From contig JAOZIH010000001.1 of assembly GCA_026014545.1 (NCBI GenBank), positions 209,708-273,707 of the forward strand: a DNA stretch of 64,000 bases. The letters are read 5' to 3'. Below, in pieces: positions 60,528 through 64,000 of the stretch. The translations under genes and the position numbers were made by a program. The stretch comes from Candidatus Bathyarchaeota archaeon (GTDB lineage Archaea > Thermoproteota > Bathyarchaeia > Bathyarchaeales > Bathycorpusculaceae). How positions within the stretch are numbered: position 1 is the first letter of the stretch; every line of letters begins with the position of its first letter. Under the pieces are notes generated by a model. That model was given only the letters and a program-made list of their open reading frames with translations. It did no database searches and was not told where the DNA came from.

Positions 60528-60660
60528 GTGGCGCAAGTTTTTAATTGAGGAAGGTTACGAGCCCTAAGCGTTTTAAGGAGTTATTTGCGGTTGAGAATGG
60601 GGATTATGTACGTTTGGCTTTGGTTGAGGTTTTAAGAGAAATGAAATTAAGGAAGAATAA
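60528..60660 (+). pseudogene. Remnant of the AbrB-like gene
   Basis: The sequence from GTGGCGCAAGTTTTTAA on matches 55630 onward (GTGGCGCGGGTTTTTAA). An indel after the first six codons creates an immediate TGA, while GGGGATTATGTACGTTTGGC keeps the GDYVRLA part of the domain. The upstream region, including CTTTTAATTG, also matches the intact gene's upstream sequence. Confidence 0.75.
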
Positions 60661-61130
60661 TTGGAGAGCGTAAAAGATACAAAGAAGATAAAGGTGAGGA
60701 TCTTTTTAGCCTTGTTTGGATGACTCGCAGTTTTGTGATTTGTACTGGCATTTTTTGCTACTGTTTGTCTATAGTTACAATCATCGGAGCTTGCCATTAT
60801 TAAATATGAACAGCAAATGTAACACCTGAAATTAGTCGCCTATTACGCGCAGGTCAAACTCCACTCTATTGTGGATAGCTATTATCAACCTGTTATTTGT
60901 GAGCAGTACTTAAACTGGTCGAAGCAGTGATTCCAAGCAACGTTTAAAATCAAGTTTAATTTTTCAAATGCATATTTTTATGCTTCTATATTTTTTAAAT
61001 CTTATCACCACAAACATTTCAGCAAAACAAAATTCAAATAACTGCCAGCGCGTTCTAGAAGGTGTATGAGCACAAAAAGGCGTAACGTTTGCATTTAAAT
61101 TGAAACGTCAACCTTTTGATCTTTGTGAAA
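60661..61130. other. 470-base non-coding stretch
   Basis: AT-rich sequence between the AbrB remnant and the PaaK-like gene. No gene-like frame, tRNA or repeat was recognised. Confidence 0.5.
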
Positions 61131-62450
61131 TCATTTAAAAGCGCGAATTACTTTTTTAATTTTTCCAGTTTTACTACTGGGTATTGCGTCACAAATTTTA
61201 AATTCCACTTTCATGTCTTCTCCAAAAAGCTGCTTAACCTTCTTTTCAGCTTTTTCAAAAAAGCCATTCTCAGCAACATTTTTTTTTAGAACAAGTTCTA
61301 TTAATAGTTTATCTTTCCTTTCTTGCACAACTTTGAACTGCTTTATCCTATCAAAATTCTCGAAAGGATATGGAAAGAAAACGGTCGGTGGGATTAGTCT
61401 ACCATTAGGAGCCACCAAAAAGTCATCACTACGTCCTTCAACAAATTTGATTAAAGGTAAAATTATACCGCATGAGCATTCATAATCAGCAGGAACTACT
61501 ATGTCTCCTAATTCATACCTTATAAGTGGCATAACATAGTTTAATAAGCCAGTGCATACTACTCGGCCTTTTTCATTAGTAGAAACAACCTCCCCTTCAT
61601 CGTCAAGAAATTCCATTAAAGTGGAATCTACATTTAAGTGATATCCCTCGTGCGCTTTGCATTCCCAAGCTAATAAACCAAATTCATTACAAGCATAAAA
61701 ATCGAATAGTTCACCGCCAAATGCTGAAGAAATCAATTTTCTGCTCTCTACATTTAAAAGTTCTGCGCCACTAAAAAGCAAGCGTACATTCAATCTTCGC
61801 AGAGCATCGCGAAATTCTGAAGCAAGATTAAACAAACTTGAAGCATAACTTTTAATCACATTAGGTCTAAACTCCCGAAGCAAAGTCATCTGGTGCTCAA
61901 TTGAATCAAAAATAGATATGTGCTTGCGCTTCTCAAGGCCTAAACGATGCAAAAGACCGATTTTCTTCGGAAAACCTCGAGGATCGGCAATAATCATCAT
62001 TCTATCTTGCACGCGCAATCCATCTTCAAGCATAGCCCTCATCCAGATTGCTTCATAGAAATGTTCAACCTTCTTATCGCTGAAAATAGTTAATGGAATT
62101 CCAGTAGAACCGCTAGTAGCACCTTTCACCAAAGAATTTAGATCAACATTCTTGTCAACAATATCTCGAAAACTTTGAGCTTGAATCTCTAGTTTAGTTG
62201 TTAAAGGTATTCTATACAGGTCATTAACCGATTTTATGTCATCTGGTGTAATGCCCGCGCTCTTAAACTTTCTATGATAGAAAGGTACGTTTTTATAGGC
62301 ATACTTGACAATAGCTCTTAATCGCTCTTCTTGAATCTTTCTCAAAACATGAGGCTTTAACCACAAATTCTTTCTAAACTGGCGCAGATAGTAAGCCACA
62401 TGAAAAATTTGATTAAAGTATTGAACCATGTCAGAAAACATAATAACCAC
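61131..62450 (-). CDS. PaaK/CapK-like adenylate-forming ligase
   Basis: A 439-residue member of the phenylacetate-CoA-ligase/CapK family. The P-loop for ATP is VKGATSGSTGIPLTIFSD near residue 108. Later adenylation segments are DFYACNEFGLLAWECKAH and RYELGDIVVPA, and the C-terminal domain has AIPSSKTGKIKKVIRAFK with a catalytic-type lysine. In glycan clusters CapK-like proteins activate acyl groups rather than phenylacetate, so a surface-polymer role is more likely than aromatic breakdown. Translation may start at ATG 62450 or slightly later. Confidence 0.86.
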   Translation of the reverse strand: MVIMFSDMVQYFNQIFHVAYYLRQFRKNLWLKPHVLRKIQEERLRAIVKYAYKNVPFYHRKFKSAGITPDDIKSVNDLYRIPLTTKLEIQAQSFRDIVDKNVDLNSLVKGATSGSTGIPLTIFSDKKVEHFYEAIWMRAMLEDGLRVQDRMMIIADPRGFPKKIGLLHRLGLEKRKHISIFDSIEHQMTLLREFRPNVIKSYASSLFNLASEFRDALRRLNVRLLFSGAELLNVESRKLISSAFGGELFDFYACNEFGLLAWECKAHEGYHLNVDSTLMEFLDDEGEVVSTNEKGRVVCTGLLNYVMPLIRYELGDIVVPADYECSCGIILPLIKFVEGRSDDFLVAPNGRLIPPTVFFPYPFENFDRIKQFKVVQERKDKLLIELVLKKNVAENGFFEKAEKKVKQLFGEDMKVEFKICDAIPSSKTGKIKKVIRAFK

Positions 62451-62689
62451 AGTTTTAGAGACTTTATTACAACATCGGTACCTAAATATTTTGAGGGTTG
62501 ATATGAATCACAAATAGTTTTTAGAAGACACAAGGAATAAAGTTGCTTGCTCTTGCAAAAAGCCAGCGTAAAATTTGATCTATTTATAGATGTACTTGCC
62601 AGTGGTAGAGTTTCAGCAATGTGCTAACAGCGTTTCCTACGCTACTGCTATGAAAGCATCCATTTACAAGAGTTGTTGAAACGTTAGAT

Positions 62690-64000
62690 TTATTGGAATA
62701 TCTCCTCTGCTTCTAAACTATAAAAGGCATGTGGGTTAAGTTGGTTGTTATACATGGTACTCACAAAGTATGAGGAGCGGGTTACATTTGATATGTGAAT
62801 TTCATCAAGCAGACCCGTAAAGCATCTTACAGCGTATATGTTTCGTCCTATCCAAAGTGGCGTGCCTACGTTGTTGAAGATTGATGGAATTGTGTCCGCG
62901 CCAACTACAGGGACTGGAACACCATTAATATAGAATTTTGGAATAGCGTTGGTCTCCCAAACAATGGTTATGTGATACCATATGCCTACAACAGGGATGA
63001 ATGAGGCATACCATCGACTGTATGTTATTCCGTCTTTTGAAGCATAAAAACAGAATGGGTTAGCTGGGTTGTTTGCATCGTATTCTATTTGCCAACTCCG
63101 CATGTTTCCAGCAGTATTATATTTACATAATATTGACTGTATCCGACTGGTATCTTCAAACTTTATCCAGAAACTGACAGTTAAGCCTTCTGTATAGCTT
63201 GCCAAAGTATCGCTGTGCGGAACTTCTATATAATCAGTTCTGCCGTCAAACCAATCTGCACCATCTATTTTGCCTGAAACTCCTTGAAGTACACCCTTAA
63301 ACGGCGTTCCATTATTGCCGTTTGCTGTAGAATCATAGTGTATGCCCGTTTGCTCGTTTAAATGTAGTACTAGTTTGGTGTTTTCGTCCCACACAGCCAC
63401 GGGATTCTGCTGATTATCACATATTTGGTTGCCATAGTAGATGTAAAGAGTTGTATCCGCAATTGAGGATAGGTATGGTACCCTAACCCAGGCAATTAGA
63501 TGTCCGATTGTGGCATCGTAAAATTCTATCTGATGAGCAAGTTTCAAACCGTTTGCGCTGGTGAAAACAAAATCATAGCCGTTAGACTGAGTCTTACCGA
63601 GTAAGCTACTATCAAGCAGTTCTATCAGAACGGGAAAATCAATTAGCGTACCACTTACTTTTGTATGGTCAATTACTATCGCTCTTCGATATTGCCATGC
63701 TGTGTTCCACCAGCTACCAAGCGTTTCCTCAACAAAAACAGCAGTCACCAACTTAGCACTGTCCACAGTGATAGTCGCTGGATTCGCAGAGCCAGACAAG
63801 TCTCCTACCCAATGATCAAAAACCCAGCCGTCAGCAGCAACAGCCGTCAAAGTAACCTCAGTGCCAGCCGAATAAGCGGGTTTATCAGGAGACTTAGTCA
63901 CTGAACCACTACCCTCCACACTAACCGACAAAACATACTCAACAGGCGTTTCCTCAACAAAAACAGCAGTCACCAACTTAGCACTGTCCACAGTGATAGT
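62690..64000 (-). CDS. Large surface protein, C-terminal part (DUF2341, LamG, InlB-like repeats)
   Basis: The 5' end lies outside the window; the visible C-terminal part is about 437 residues. From the window edge inward: copies of a divergent InlB/bacterial-Ig-like repeat (SVEGSGSVTKSPDKPAYSAG, GWVFDHWVGDLSGSANPATI), a DUF2341 domain (WWNTAWQYRRAIVIDH, LYIYYGNQICDN), then a LamG/concanavalin domain (GLTVSFWIKFED, WYHITIVWETNAIPKFYING, LDEIHISNVTRS). It ends NPHAFYSLEAEEIFQ without a membrane anchor or sorting signal. Probably a secreted glycan- or matrix-binding protein. Confidence 0.85.
   Translation of the reverse strand, partial: TITVDSAKLVTAVFVEETPVEYVLSVSVEGSGSVTKSPDKPAYSAGTEVTLTAVAADGWVFDHWVGDLSGSANPATITVDSAKLVTAVFVEETLGSWWNTAWQYRRAIVIDHTKVSGTLIDFPVLIELLDSSLLGKTQSNGYDFVFTSANGLKLAHQIEFYDATIGHLIAWVRVPYLSSIADTTLYIYYGNQICDNQQNPVAVWDENTKLVLHLNEQTGIHYDSTANGNNGTPFKGVLQGVSGKIDGADWFDGRTDYIEVPHSDTLASYTEGLTVSFWIKFEDTSRIQSILCKYNTAGNMRSWQIEYDANNPANPFCFYASKDGITYSRWYASFIPVVGIWYHITIVWETNAIPKFYINGVPVPVVGADTIPSIFNNVGTPLWIGRNIYAVRCFTGLLDEIHISNVTRSSYFVSTMYNNQLNPHAFYSLEAEEIFQ
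63721..64000 (-). repeat. 225-bp tandem repeat within the surface-protein gene
   Basis: The 55 bases from 63721 recur at 63946 with the same sequence, giving a period of 225 bases or 75 codons. One full unit and the start of another are visible; the array continues past the window. The near-identity at nucleotide level points to recent expansion or ongoing recombination. Confidence 0.85.

Noticed and set aside
61131..62450. Phenylacetate-CoA ligase feeding the reductase-like operon at 1-5 kb
   Set aside because: The gene is 56 kb away in a surface-glycan neighbourhood, and CapK-like relatives are common in such clusters. Membership in aromatic breakdown cannot be supported.

Overview
The window is archaeal. 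It encodes topoisomerase VI, a proteasome alpha subunit, the exosome subunits Rrp4, Rrp41 and Rrp42, aIF5B, ABCE1, SBDS, three further archaeal RNA-processing or tRNA-modification factors (Pcc1, Cgi121, a Tan1-like THUMP protein) and RNA polymerase. The largest RNA polymerase subunit is one unsplit A'/A'' chain and B is also unsplit. Together with the aromatic-CoA-reductase-like operon and the small zinc-ribbon and membrane proteins, this suggests a TACK-group archaeon, most likely Bathyarchaeia-like. The lineage is inference and no marker was aligned.

Layout. 0-1.2 kb: an intact VapC and a TIR-like immune-type gene broken by an in-frame TAG. 1.2-5.6 kb: a minus-strand operon with a membrane polyferredoxin, one HgdB/BcrB-type subunit, two BcrA/BcrD-type activase ATPases and a dicluster ferredoxin. 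5.7-10.1 kb: the proteasome/exosome superoperon (psmA, SBDS, rrp4, rrp41, rrp42, rpl37ae) and pcc1. 10.3-36.5 kb: a housekeeping core (phosphoribosyltransferase, Cgi121, Tan1-like, asparaginase-type Ntn hydrolase, a 22-residue acidic ORF, ABCE1, Topo VI B and A, aIF5B, radical SAM/MoaD-like pair, inositol-phosphate synthase, PGI/PMI, SPOUT methyltransferase, presenilin-like protease, ribosomal stalk P1, Isf/AfpA flavoproteins, NusA-L30e-RpoA-RpoB).

From 37 kb the window becomes accessory. It holds a secreted protein, then a nested tRNA locus: two pieces of one tRNA flank a frameshifted LAGLIDADG gene and an apparently complete tRNA-Leu(CAA) with an enlarged D-loop. Decaying VapBC modules follow, one split by an IS200/IS605 element, and then one intact AbrB/VapC pair. 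45-55.5 kb is a cell-surface region: an archaeosortase fused to a zinc ribbon and a winged helix, two secreted substrates with matching P-[ED]-[LV]-P-L-G-T C-terminal sorting signals (one a probable thioester-domain adhesin), two related secreted or anchored beta-domain proteins, a glycosyltransferase, a flippase and a nucleotide-sugar epimerase. 55.6-57.2 kb is an unrecognised four-gene operon headed by an AbrB-like protein. The right end carries an oxidoreductase, a DUF362 protein, a broken methyltransferase, degenerate copies of upstream genes, a PaaK/CapK-like ligase and the end of a large repeat-containing surface protein that runs off the window.

The most interesting signals are these. 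(1) The archaeosortase/thioester-adhesin cassette. (2) A 62-63 nt structured element in two nearly identical copies, each upstream of and co-oriented with a gene, one with a promoter-like box and a T7 run. (3) The nested tRNA locus. (4) The 49-bp exact direct repeats around a secreted-protein gene. (5) The tiny acidic ORF with a strong ribosome binding site. Several accessory genes carry in-frame TAG or TAA codons, while TAG is the ordinary stop of core genes, so decay is more likely than recoding.
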